Assembly (NCBI RefSeq): GCF_026802175.1
Contig: NZ_CP113797.1
Location: 4,751,026-4,815,025, forward strand
DNA from: Thermocoleostomius sinensis A174
Lineage (GTDB): Bacteria > Cyanobacteriota > Cyanobacteriia > Elainellales > Elainellaceae
Reading direction: 5' to 3'
Length of the DNA: 64,000 nucleotides
Shown: one piece after another, positions 55,571 through 63,303 of the stretch
Layout of the letters: every line of letters starts with the position of its first letter
Position numbering within the stretch: position 1 is the first letter of the stretch
Notes under the pieces: model-generated
What the model saw: the letters and a program-made list of their open reading frames with translations, nothing else
Databases searched by the model: none
Told to the model about the DNA's origin: nothing
Translations under genes and position numbers: made by a program

Positions 55571-56959
55571 TTACACGGCTTCCAGGTCGTTAGCGCTGAG
55601 CAAGATCGGATTGCGTTGATCTTGTTCGAAGTGTTCGAGGACAATCTCTGGTTGAATCTCATGGGGCGCGAATGCGATTGCAGGCTGAAGGGTCTGCAAC
55701 GGATAGTCTTGTTGCATCCGCTTGGCTCCTCCTCCAGTAATATTGAGTAAGATGCAGTCCCGGCGATCGAGGTTCCCGGCTTTCACCGCTTGAAGCAGAG
55801 CGGCTGTGGCAACGCCAGAGGCCGGGCAAATGTCAATTCCTTCTAGTTCTTCAAACAATACTCTGGCTCGTTCGGCTTCGCGGTTGGTGACGCCATACAT
55901 TTGGCCATCGGTCTCCAGCAAGGCTTCATACAATCCACCTGCAATCGAATAGGCAGGCTGGCGATTGGTTAACACTTTGGCGGCCACGCGGTTAATTTGT
56001 GCTTTGGCTCGGTTTTGATGCATGGGGGGGAGATCTCGACTCTTGGCGTTCCAAGCTTCAACCATTGGGGTAAAGGGGGCATTTTGCGCCAGATGTAATT
56101 TCATGCGGTTGCTGCCAAATCGCCCGTCTTCCAGTAGGCGCAGATTGGCTTCCCAGGCAGAAATTCCACCGGTGCCCGATCCGACGGCTTGAAAATAATG
56201 ATCGGGAATGCGACCCAAGCTCACAGCGGCATCTAAGACTGTCAATCCCATGCCATCGCGGCGGGCAACGTTGGCGGCTCCTCCTTCTGGGAAATACTGA
56301 TCTAATTGGCTAATCATCTTTCCGAGGGCAATCGCATCAGAATAATCACCATTGCCACTGACGACTACCAAGCGAACGTTGGGCTGGAAGCGGTACCTAG
56401 ACCAGATCGCCGATAGGTTTTGCCCAGGGATGACCAAGCAAAGAGGGAGTCCTTGGTCGGAACAGACGGTAGCAAAGGCACGACCTGTGTTTCCGGCAGA
56501 AGCAATAACCAAGGTGCGGGGATGGTGAGAAGGGATTCTTGCTAAGACCGAGGGCGCTTCTAATTCTTTAAACGAACAGGTGTACAATTCGGCTTGGCGA
56601 TCGGGCCAGTACCCATTGAAGCTGATGTAAAGCTGGCTGAGACCTAAGTACCGGGCAAGATTGTGGCTTTCATAGGTAATGGGCTTGCCAGCTACGTTGA
56701 GAGTTTGCTCAACGGGTAGCCAATCCATATAGCGAAACAAACCGGGAAGCTGTTCTTTCACCTCCAGCTTTTTCGATCGATACACCGCTCGCAGTAAGGC
56801 CGGTTCGTGCTCGGCGTCACAGTGGAGGCGGAAGGGATCGGGATCGTACTCTGCTCCGCACAAGGTACAACACAGCGTATATTTGGGCCTACGAAGTAAA
56901 CGATGAAGGGTCTGAGACACCGTGAGTCCGTCCTTGAGTCTGCTCGATGTACTGCTCAA
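55571..56959 (-). CDS. Cysteate-synthase-like PLP enzyme (threonine synthase fold)
   Basis: A 462-residue PLP enzyme of the threonine-synthase/cysteate-synthase group. Cysteate synthase makes L-cysteate from O-phosphoserine and sulfite. PLP-binding Lys131 lies in CSFKELEAPS. Asn in VIASAGNTGRAFATV and the glycine loops EGGAANVARRDGMG and AVGSGTGGISAWEA follow, and the end ILLNITGGGAKR is characteristic. An N-terminal Cys-rich segment (CCTLCG with Cys47 in LHCDAEH) resembles a small zinc site. The segments LPGLFRYMDWLPVE and LYISFNGYWPDR favour cysteate synthase over ordinary threonine synthase, but the substrate is not proven. Upstream of GH3, downstream of the importer genes. Confidence 0.82.
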   Translation of the reverse strand: MSSTSSRLKDGLTVSQTLHRLLRRPKYTLCCTLCGAEYDPDPFRLHCDAEHEPALLRAVYRSKKLEVKEQLPGLFRYMDWLPVEQTLNVAGKPITYESHNLARYLGLSQLYISFNGYWPDRQAELYTCSFKELEAPSVLARIPSHHPRTLVIASAGNTGRAFATVCSDQGLPLCLVIPGQNLSAIWSRYRFQPNVRLVVVSGNGDYSDAIALGKMISQLDQYFPEGGAANVARRDGMGLTVLDAAVSLGRIPDHYFQAVGSGTGGISAWEANLRLLEDGRFGSNRMKLHLAQNAPFTPMVEAWNAKSRDLPPMHQNRAKAQINRVAAKVLTNRQPAYSIAGGLYEALLETDGQMYGVTNREAERARVLFEELEGIDICPASGVATAALLQAVKAGNLDRRDCILLNITGGGAKRMQQDYPLQTLQPAIAFAPHEIQPEIVLEHFEQDQRNPILLSANDLEAV

Positions 56960-57081
56960 AGACTATCAGAATCTACCCAACAGGTTGGGGAATTCTGGAC
57001 AGTGTGCAAATTGAACCACTACTGTTTTCTATGGTGGTCCGACATGATCTGATGTCAGCTACCAAGATAGATTAGGGGAAT

Positions 57082-57891
57082 TTACTGGCGTTGCTGTTTG
57101 GAGATGAATTGAAACGCGAAAAAGGCGATCGCAATCATACTAAAGGAAAATAGGGTGGTTAGGGTTCCCAGGGCATACAGAGCCGGCGAAGTAACGTTGG
57201 TGGTCATACCGAAGATTTCTAGCGGCAGCGTATTGTACTGTCCAGACACCAACGAAGTACGAGTAAATTCGTCGTAGGACAAGGTGAAGGTTAAAATACC
57301 CACGCCCAGCAAGCTGGCAAAAATAAGAGGGAAGACAATTTCCCAAAAGGTTTTGAAATCGTTGGCTCCCAAGTCTCGTGCTGCTTCTTCGCAGGATGGA
57401 TTGAAGCGATTAAAAATTCCCAGCATGATCAAAAAGGCAAAGGGCACAGTCCAGGTGAGGTGTGCACCTAATCCAGAGGTGAACCATTCGGTTTGCAGCC
57501 CCAACACTTGAAAGGTAATGCCGATGCCTAATGACACCAAAACGCTGGGCACAATCAGGCTAGCGATCGTCAGGTAAAAAATTGCGCCCGATCCTTTGAA
57601 GCGATGGCGGAAGGCCAGCCCTGCCAATACACTAACGGTAATTGACAGCAACATGATCAGCACCCCCAGCACAAGCGATCGTTGAAAGGCATCGACAAAG
57701 TTGCCAACGCGCTGTTCTTGAAACACCTGCCCCAACCAATAGAAGCTGAAGCCACGCATAGGAAAAGTGAGGGTACCTTCGGGTCCCTGAAGCGACAGCA
57801 TAAAAATTGTAATCATGGGGCCGTAGAGAAACAGCACAAATAGCCCAAAAAAGGCAGCTAAAGCATAGAAAGACAATGGGCGTTTTTTCAT
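57082..57891 (-). CDS. Polyamine-type ABC transporter permease (PotC-like)
   Basis: A 269-residue inner-membrane permease with six helices and the EAA loop (EEAARDLGANDFKTFWEIVFPL) that contacts the ATPase. The pattern fits PotC in spermidine/putrescine-type importers. It starts 5 bp after the PotB-like gene, with AGGAG directly before its ATG, so the two are translationally linked. The final permease of the importer set. The transported molecule is not evident from sequence. The same family also carries amino-compounds other than polyamines. Confidence 0.93.
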   Translation of the reverse strand: MKKRPLSFYALAAFFGLFVLFLYGPMITIFMLSLQGPEGTLTFPMRGFSFYWLGQVFQEQRVGNFVDAFQRSLVLGVLIMLLSITVSVLAGLAFRHRFKGSGAIFYLTIASLIVPSVLVSLGIGITFQVLGLQTEWFTSGLGAHLTWTVPFAFLIMLGIFNRFNPSCEEAARDLGANDFKTFWEIVFPLIFASLLGVGILTFTLSYDEFTRTSLVSGQYNTLPLEIFGMTTNVTSPALYALGTLTTLFSFSMIAIAFFAFQFISKQQRQ

Positions 57892-57896
57892 GGCTC

Positions 57897-58775
57897 CTAT
57901 AGCTCTTTGCGAATATCAACCACGCGCAAAATCCCCACGACTAGTAGTAGCGTCACCACCAACAAAATCACGGCATTGGCGGCAGCTAAGGGGTATTGCA
58001 AACTGCCAATCTGGGTTTGAATTAATTTCCCGATCGAGGCCGATTGTCCGCCGCCCATCAACCGCACCGTAACGAATTCGCCCATCACCAGCGTCACCAC
58101 AAAAATCGAGCCGATCGCAATCCCTGGAGCCGCCAAGGGCAAAATAATTTCTTGCAAAATTTGCCACCCGGACGCGCCCATGTCTTGCGCGGCGGTAATC
58201 AAGGTGCGATCGATCCGCATCAAGCTGTTGAAGATGGGCGCAATCATAAAAAAGTTATACAGATGCACCATGCCCAACACCACCGCGAAATCAGAATAGA
58301 GCAACCAATCTACAGGCTGATCAACGAGATTGAGACCTAGCAGAAGCTGATTCACTAATCCTTCTCGACCCAATAGCGGAATCCAGGAAATCATCCGAAT
58401 AATATTCGATGTCCAGAACGGAACCGTGCAAATCAAAAACAGAATAATTTGCCAGGTTGAGTTCTTCACATAGAACGCAAGAAAGTAAGATACGGGGAAG
58501 GCGATCGCTAAACAAAAGAACCAAACTAGGGCAACATATTTGAATGTATTGAGATATGTTCTGAGAGTAACTTCTGACGTAAAGATAGATGTGTAATTGT
58601 CCAGCGAAAAGGCCGGAACCATCGAATAGCCCGTGAATTGCCAAAAGCTGACAATAAAAATCATGAGAATAGGCAACACCAGGAATAATAGAAATACCAG
58701 CGTCTGCGGTGTTGCCAAGAAATAGGGGGTGAATGCTTTGAGAGGATGATTCATAGTTGGGTAGGAGCGAAACAT
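57897..58775 (-). CDS. Polyamine-type ABC transporter permease (PotB-like)
   Basis: A 292-residue permease with six membrane helices (TLVFLLFLVLPILMIFIVSF first) and the EAA-type loop ITAAQDMGASGWQILQEIILPL. It pairs with the PotC-like protein to form the channel. The start at 58775 has GGGAGG about 11 nt upstream. An internal ATG at 58754 is an alternative. Encoded 72 bp after the binding-protein gene on the same strand, so one operon is likely. Confidence 0.93.
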   Translation of the reverse strand: MFRSYPTMNHPLKAFTPYFLATPQTLVFLLFLVLPILMIFIVSFWQFTGYSMVPAFSLDNYTSIFTSEVTLRTYLNTFKYVALVWFFCLAIAFPVSYFLAFYVKNSTWQIILFLICTVPFWTSNIIRMISWIPLLGREGLVNQLLLGLNLVDQPVDWLLYSDFAVVLGMVHLYNFFMIAPIFNSLMRIDRTLITAAQDMGASGWQILQEIILPLAAPGIAIGSIFVVTLVMGEFVTVRLMGGGQSASIGKLIQTQIGSLQYPLAAANAVILLVVTLLLVVGILRVVDIRKEL

Positions 58776-58847
58776 TCAGAAGAGAACCTCCCAATGTGTG
58801 GTCAAAACTGACTCCCAAATGCTTCACCAGTACAGATTAAATTGCCT

Positions 58848-60179
58848 CTAAGAAGCCACAAACTCGTTCCACTTTTGCACAAGGTATTGCTGTTCGTCCA
58901 TTGTGGAGTTCCAAACCACCACATTACCCATGCGTTCTTTAAACGAACCGCCATCGCGCACGGCTCCTGCTGACTCCAGCTTCTTGCCAAACGGATCGAT
59001 CATGTCTTCGGCGGCGGGTTTGCCTTCATACCAGAAATCATACTCGGCTTGCGACATGAACTTCTTAGCGTTTTCCGGCACCGCGCTGTAGTAGCCTTGC
59101 CGTCCCAAGAAGGCACCCACCCAACCGTCTAGCATCCAGTTCATGTACTCGTAGGCTGCATCCAAATTAATTCCCGAAAGATTCTTCGACAGTCCAATGC
59201 CGCCGCCCCACCCACGATAGCCTTCTTTCATCGGTGCGTAGATGCACTGAATTCCTTGTGACTTTACCGCCGTCACCGCAGGCGACCACATCGATTGCAG
59301 CACTACTTCGCCCGACGACATCAAGTTCACCGATTCATCAAAGGTTTTCCAAAAAGCTCGGAATTGTCCGGCTCGTTTCTGTTCCTTCAATAAATCGGTA
59401 ATCTGATCAATCTCTTCGCGGGTCATATTGCCCTTGTCGCCGAACTTCATCAATCCTGATGCTTCCGCTACCATTGCTGCGTCCATGATGCCGATCGACG
59501 GAATATCGAGAATCGAGGTTTTGCCTTTAAACTCGGGATTGAACAATTCTGCCCAGCTTTCAATTTTGCGGTTGACCAAATCTGGACGATAGCCCAAGGT
59601 GTCAGCGTTGTACTGGAACGGCAGTAGCGTGGCCCAGTTAGTAGGTTCGGTGGCAAATTCGGTCGAATTTTGGTCGGTCAAATACATCACCTTAAAAGGA
59701 TAGGTTCCTTGTGAGGTTTCCACCGGAGTACCGTCAAACTTGCCTTGAGTGAAGATTGGCACAATTTTGTCAAATTCGGTGATTTTGCTGACATCGATCG
59801 CCTGCAAATTACCGGATGGCACCACTAGCGGCAAACTGAAAAATTCACCGTCAAAAATGTCGTATTGTCCCGGCTGGGAAATGGCAATCTGGTTATTTTC
59901 CTCAGTGCTCAGCGCCCGCATTTGCAGCTTGAAGCCCAAATCTTCTTGGGCTTTGTCGCGAATTTCGTTAATTTGAGACACGCCTGTGCCAATAAACCGC
60001 AGCGTTACATCTTTGATTTGATTAGTATTAACTTCTGGGCCAGTCGCAGGATTATTCGGTGTGCCGCTAGGGGCATTGGTTTGGGCGGTATTTGTTCCGC
60101 TAGCGCAGCGGGCTACGGTAAAGGCAGCACCCGCAGCTAATCCGGTCTTCATCAGTTTGCGGCGAGAAAGTCTAGTCAT
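58848..60179 (-). CDS. ABC transporter substrate-binding protein (PotD-like), Tat signal
   Basis: A 443-residue periplasmic binding protein of the spermidine/putrescine-type family. The N-terminus has a twin-arginine signal (SRRKLMKTGLAAGAAFTVA), so it should be exported folded through Tat. Cys25 after TVAR is not a canonical lipobox, so lipid anchoring is doubtful. A Thr/Asn/Pro-rich linker leads to the binding domain (FIGTGVSQINEIRDKAQEDL, WATLLPFQYNADTLGYR, GGGIGLSKNLSGINLDAAYE). The ligand cannot be named. It is separated from the ATPase gene by a tandem-repeat hairpin. Confidence 0.92.
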   Translation of the reverse strand: MTRLSRRKLMKTGLAAGAAFTVARCASGTNTAQTNAPSGTPNNPATGPEVNTNQIKDVTLRFIGTGVSQINEIRDKAQEDLGFKLQMRALSTEENNQIAISQPGQYDIFDGEFFSLPLVVPSGNLQAIDVSKITEFDKIVPIFTQGKFDGTPVETSQGTYPFKVMYLTDQNSTEFATEPTNWATLLPFQYNADTLGYRPDLVNRKIESWAELFNPEFKGKTSILDIPSIGIMDAAMVAEASGLMKFGDKGNMTREEIDQITDLLKEQKRAGQFRAFWKTFDESVNLMSSGEVVLQSMWSPAVTAVKSQGIQCIYAPMKEGYRGWGGGIGLSKNLSGINLDAAYEYMNWMLDGWVGAFLGRQGYYSAVPENAKKFMSQAEYDFWYEGKPAAEDMIDPFGKKLESAGAVRDGGSFKERMGNVVVWNSTMDEQQYLVQKWNEFVAS

Positions 60180-60222
60180 AGGGGTATTCAGGTAAGTGAT
60201 AGAGAGGGGTGGGGAGGAATTG

Positions 60223-60329
60223 GTAATGGGTAATTAGTAATGGGTAATTAGTAATGGGTAATTGGTAGTGGTAATCAGTCATAACCTATCACCTATTACC
60301 GATTACCCATCATCCATTACCCTCCTCAC
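60223..60329. repeat. Three 14-bp tandem repeats with inverted complement
   Basis: GTAATGGGTAATTA occurs three times in tandem (60223-60264, last base of copy three changed). Imperfect complementary copies follow at about 60288-60321 (ATTACCGATTACCCAT and CATTACC). The block lies between the end of the ATPase gene and the start of the binding-protein gene in the same operon, and its transcript can form a long stem. It may protect the downstream mRNA or reduce read-through. Confidence 0.75.
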
Positions 60330-61508
60330 CTAATGTGGTAAAAAGATACAGTTTTCGGTGTCCCAACTCAGAGTAACGAGTTGTCCTTCGTTTGCGGCTT
60401 GGGTGAGCCAGTCGTGGGTGCGAATTTTGTAAACAATCTCTTCGCCAGTGGCTTCGGCTAATAGGGAAACACGAGTCACATATCCAGTGAATTCGATCGC
60501 CACAACCCGAGCTGTTAATTGATTGGGGGCAGACGGGTTGCTGGGAGGATAGGGCCACAGGGTCATGCAATCGCTGCGCACACAACAGGCGGCGGTCATA
60601 CCCACATCAGCCGCTTGACCGCGACAGAGAAAGGTGCCAAGGCGATCGACTTCCAGTTCAATAATGGCACCCGTGTGAGCGGCGGCTACACTTGCTACCT
60701 TGCCCACAAAGATGTTGTTATCTCCAACAAAGCGGGCCACAAAGCGAGAGGCTGGTGTGTTGAAGATTTGATCAGGGGTGCCGATTTGGTCAATGCGGCC
60801 GTGATCCATGACCACGATTTGATCTGAAAGAGCAAAGGCTTCGTCTTGTCCGTGTGTGACTTGAATAAAAGTCATGCCAAACTCTTTCTGCAATCGCCGC
60901 AACTCGGTGCGCGTTCTCACCCGCAAATTTTCATCCAAAGCGCTGAGCGGTTCGTCAAGCAATAATACCTGGGGGCGAGTGACGAGTGCCCTGGCCAAGG
61001 CGACCCGCTGCTGTTGTCCACCGCTGAGTTGGTTGGGTTTGCGATCGGCAAACTTTATCAGCCCTACTACTTCCAGAATCTCCGCTACACGACGAGTGCG
61101 TTCTTCCTTGGGCACGTTTTTCATGCGTAGCCCAAAATCGATGTTCTGCCACACGGTTTTGTGGGGAAACAACGCATAGCTTTGAAACATCATCGAGGTG
61201 TTGCGCTGCGCTGGTGGTAAATCATTTACCCGTCGATCGCCAATGAATAAATCCCCCCTTGTAATTTCTTCATGGCCAGCAATCATGCGCAGTGTCGTCG
61301 TTTTGCCACAGCCACTTGGTCCCAACAAACAAGTATAAGATCCGGCTGGAATCTCCAAATTGATATCTTCAACCGCCGTAAAGGAGCCATACTGTTTTGT
61401 CACCGAGCGCAGAGTCACCCCGGCGGTATGCGAGGATAGTTCTTCTTGGATGCTGCCAATGGGAGTCGATGACAGTTTTGACGTTGAAGCAGAGACAGGT
61501 AAAGTCAT
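60330..61508 (-). CDS. Polyamine-type ABC transporter ATPase (PotA-like)
   Basis: A 392-residue ATPase with N-terminal ABC domain and C-terminal TOBE domain. Walker A LLGPSGCGKTTTLRMIAG, Q-loop MMFQSYALFPHKTVWQN, signature LSGGQQQRVALARALV, Walker B VLLLDEPLSALDENLR, switch His in QVTHGQDEAFAL. The TOBE part starts near residue 300. It energises the importer formed by the following three genes and is the first gene of that group. An operator-like sequence stands about 190 bp upstream. Confidence 0.94.
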   Translation of the reverse strand: MTLPVSASTSKLSSTPIGSIQEELSSHTAGVTLRSVTKQYGSFTAVEDINLEIPAGSYTCLLGPSGCGKTTTLRMIAGHEEITRGDLFIGDRRVNDLPPAQRNTSMMFQSYALFPHKTVWQNIDFGLRMKNVPKEERTRRVAEILEVVGLIKFADRKPNQLSGGQQQRVALARALVTRPQVLLLDEPLSALDENLRVRTRTELRRLQKEFGMTFIQVTHGQDEAFALSDQIVVMDHGRIDQIGTPDQIFNTPASRFVARFVGDNNIFVGKVASVAAAHTGAIIELEVDRLGTFLCRGQAADVGMTAACCVRSDCMTLWPYPPSNPSAPNQLTARVVAIEFTGYVTRVSLLAEATGEEIVYKIRTHDWLTQAANEGQLVTLSWDTENCIFLPH

Positions 61509-61812
61509 AGGAAAACCGTCAAGCTAGGAAATGATGACACATGGCGATGATGAATCACGGGTGGGTGGAGGCGCATCGCGGAGAACTAGACAACCTAGAC
61601 AACAGAGTGCAACCCGGATGGTGACTTGAAAACAGTCGCTAGGGGGCTAACTAGAAAACCGATAGGATTCAGTACAAATCTTTTTGGAGGGATAGATTGT
61701 ATTCAAAATCACATTTCATTAGGATTTTTGTAGTCTATCTCTCGATAGTGGCCTTTACGCTATCTTTCCCGAATTTGACTATTTGTCTACAACTTGTCTA
61801 CAACCTTGATCC
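61509..61812 (-). promoter_or_regulatory. Importer promoter region with operator-like site
   Basis: A 304-bp spacer. ATTGTATTCAA at 61696-61706 is identical to a sequence at 63120-63130 next to the GntR palindrome and resembles its half-sites, so the same regulator may act here. The AT-rich stretch around it could hold the importer promoter. No other gene is seen. Confidence 0.4.
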
Positions 61813-63063
61813 TTACAGCGGATAGAGTCGATCGAGTTGCAGAAAGGTTTGCAGCAAAACATTGGCTCCTTGGGTGCATTGCTCAGGCGATGTATATTCT
61901 TGACCAGAGTGGCTGAGTCCGTTCTGGCTCGGCACAAAAATCATACCCATGTCTGTAAACCGTCCCATTTCCATCGCGTCATGTCCTGCCCGGCTGGGTA
62001 ATGAGCAGTAGCCCAACCCTGAGTCTTGGCAAACCTGAGCGATCGTTTCTTGAATGAGCAAAGCAGCGGGGGTCGGATCAACGCACAGCACTGGAGCTAT
62101 GCTGATGTCGGTATGGGTAGCTTGGGCGATCGACTGAAGGGTATCTGCCAATTGCTGTTCCATCTCGTTGAGGCAGGCTTCGGACAGATCGCGCATATCC
62201 ACCATCAGGTCTACTCGACCGGGCACAATGTTGGCCGCGTTGGGCGAGACATTCAAAAATCCAACGGTGGCGACTGGTTGGCTCGGTTGACGCAGGGCCA
62301 TTTGCTGTACAGCTAGGATCACCTGGGCGGCAGCCACCAGCGCATCTTGGCGAGCAGTCATCGGAGTAGTTCCGGCATGGTTTTCTTGTCCAAGGATGGT
62401 GATGGAGTGTCGCCGCATTCCTACCACGCCTTGCACCACCCCGATCGCCATCTCGAATTGTTCCAACACTGCCCCCTGTTCGACGTGCAATTCCACAAAG
62501 GCGGCCATGTCGCGCTTGGTGCGTTTTGCGGTTGCTAGAGCATCCCAATTGCCGCCAATTGTTTCCAGATGGGCTTCGATCGATCCGCCAATTTTGGGGC
62601 GATAACGATCGGGCGCTTGCAGCAGGGCTGTACCAGCCATTGCCTGACAGCCAATCATACTGCTCTCTTCGTCAGTAAACACAATGACCTCGATCGGGTG
62701 ATCTAGATGAAGATGTTGTTCGTGCAGGGTTCGCACCATCTCAATCCCTGCCAGTACACCTAATACGCCATCATAGGGACCACCCGACGGCACGGTATCG
62801 ATATGCGATCCGGTAGCCAAAGCAGGTGCATCTTCGACTCGGCCAGAATAGCGCCCAATCACATTTCCAGCAGCGTCAATGCGCACCGTCATTCCGGCTT
62901 CGCTCATCCACTGCTGCACTAGATAGCGCGCTTGCAAATCTGCGGGCGTGAAGGCCAACCGACAAATATCACCATTCTCCAACTTCCCCACCTTCGCTAG
63001 GCGATCGATGTTAGCATTAAGCCGATCGCCATTGATGGTCAGCTTTTTTGTTAAAACGGTCAT
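61813..63063 (-). CDS. M20-family amidohydrolase (allantoate/N-carbamoyl amino acid type)
   Basis: A 416-residue zinc-dependent hydrolase of the peptidase M20 carbamoylase group, whose members cleave allantoate, N-carbamoyl amino acids or ureidoglycine-type amides. Metal-binding and catalytic residues are visible: His and Asp in ATGSHIDTVPSGGPYDG, the Glu pair in VIVFTDEESSMIG, HVEQGAVLEQ, and the late His in PSRAGHDAMEM. The dimerisation domain (GMRRHSITILGQENHAGTTP) lies between. ATG 63063 is used, because the reading upstream crosses the operator palindrome. Divergent from a GntR regulator and upstream of an importer, consistent with hydrolysis of the imported molecule. Confidence 0.9.
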   Translation of the reverse strand: MTVLTKKLTINGDRLNANIDRLAKVGKLENGDICRLAFTPADLQARYLVQQWMSEAGMTVRIDAAGNVIGRYSGRVEDAPALATGSHIDTVPSGGPYDGVLGVLAGIEMVRTLHEQHLHLDHPIEVIVFTDEESSMIGCQAMAGTALLQAPDRYRPKIGGSIEAHLETIGGNWDALATAKRTKRDMAAFVELHVEQGAVLEQFEMAIGVVQGVVGMRRHSITILGQENHAGTTPMTARQDALVAAAQVILAVQQMALRQPSQPVATVGFLNVSPNAANIVPGRVDLMVDMRDLSEACLNEMEQQLADTLQSIAQATHTDISIAPVLCVDPTPAALLIQETIAQVCQDSGLGYCSLPSRAGHDAMEMGRFTDMGMIFVPSQNGLSHSGQEYTSPEQCTQGANVLLQTFLQLDRLYPL

Positions 63064-63088
63064 CCTTGAACACTCCCTATCTATGATT

Positions 63089-63105
63089 TTGTATACTGTA
63101 TACAA
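63089..63105. promoter_or_regulatory. 17-bp perfect palindrome, GntR/FCD-type operator
   Basis: TTGTATAC-T-GTATACAA lies between the divergent hydrolase and GntR genes, 26 bp before the hydrolase start. The core TTGTATACAA is typical of operators bound by FadR/FCD-type GntR proteins. A related ATTGTATTCAA follows at 63120-63130. Autoregulation and control of the hydrolase are the likely roles. Confidence 0.75.
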
Positions 63106-63303
63106 GCTTAACCAAAATTATTGTATTCAATCCTACCGCTAGCACATTTAATGAATTAGGGAGGGTGTGAGGGAGGGCGAGGATGCATGAATCGATATAG
63201 CATGGTGATCCTAGCAGTCTGAAGGGGATCAGCTTTTTCTAGCTGCCCATTATCCCAGCGCCCATCCCCGAGAACACGGTTCATTGTTGACGGAGGCTAC
63301 GCC

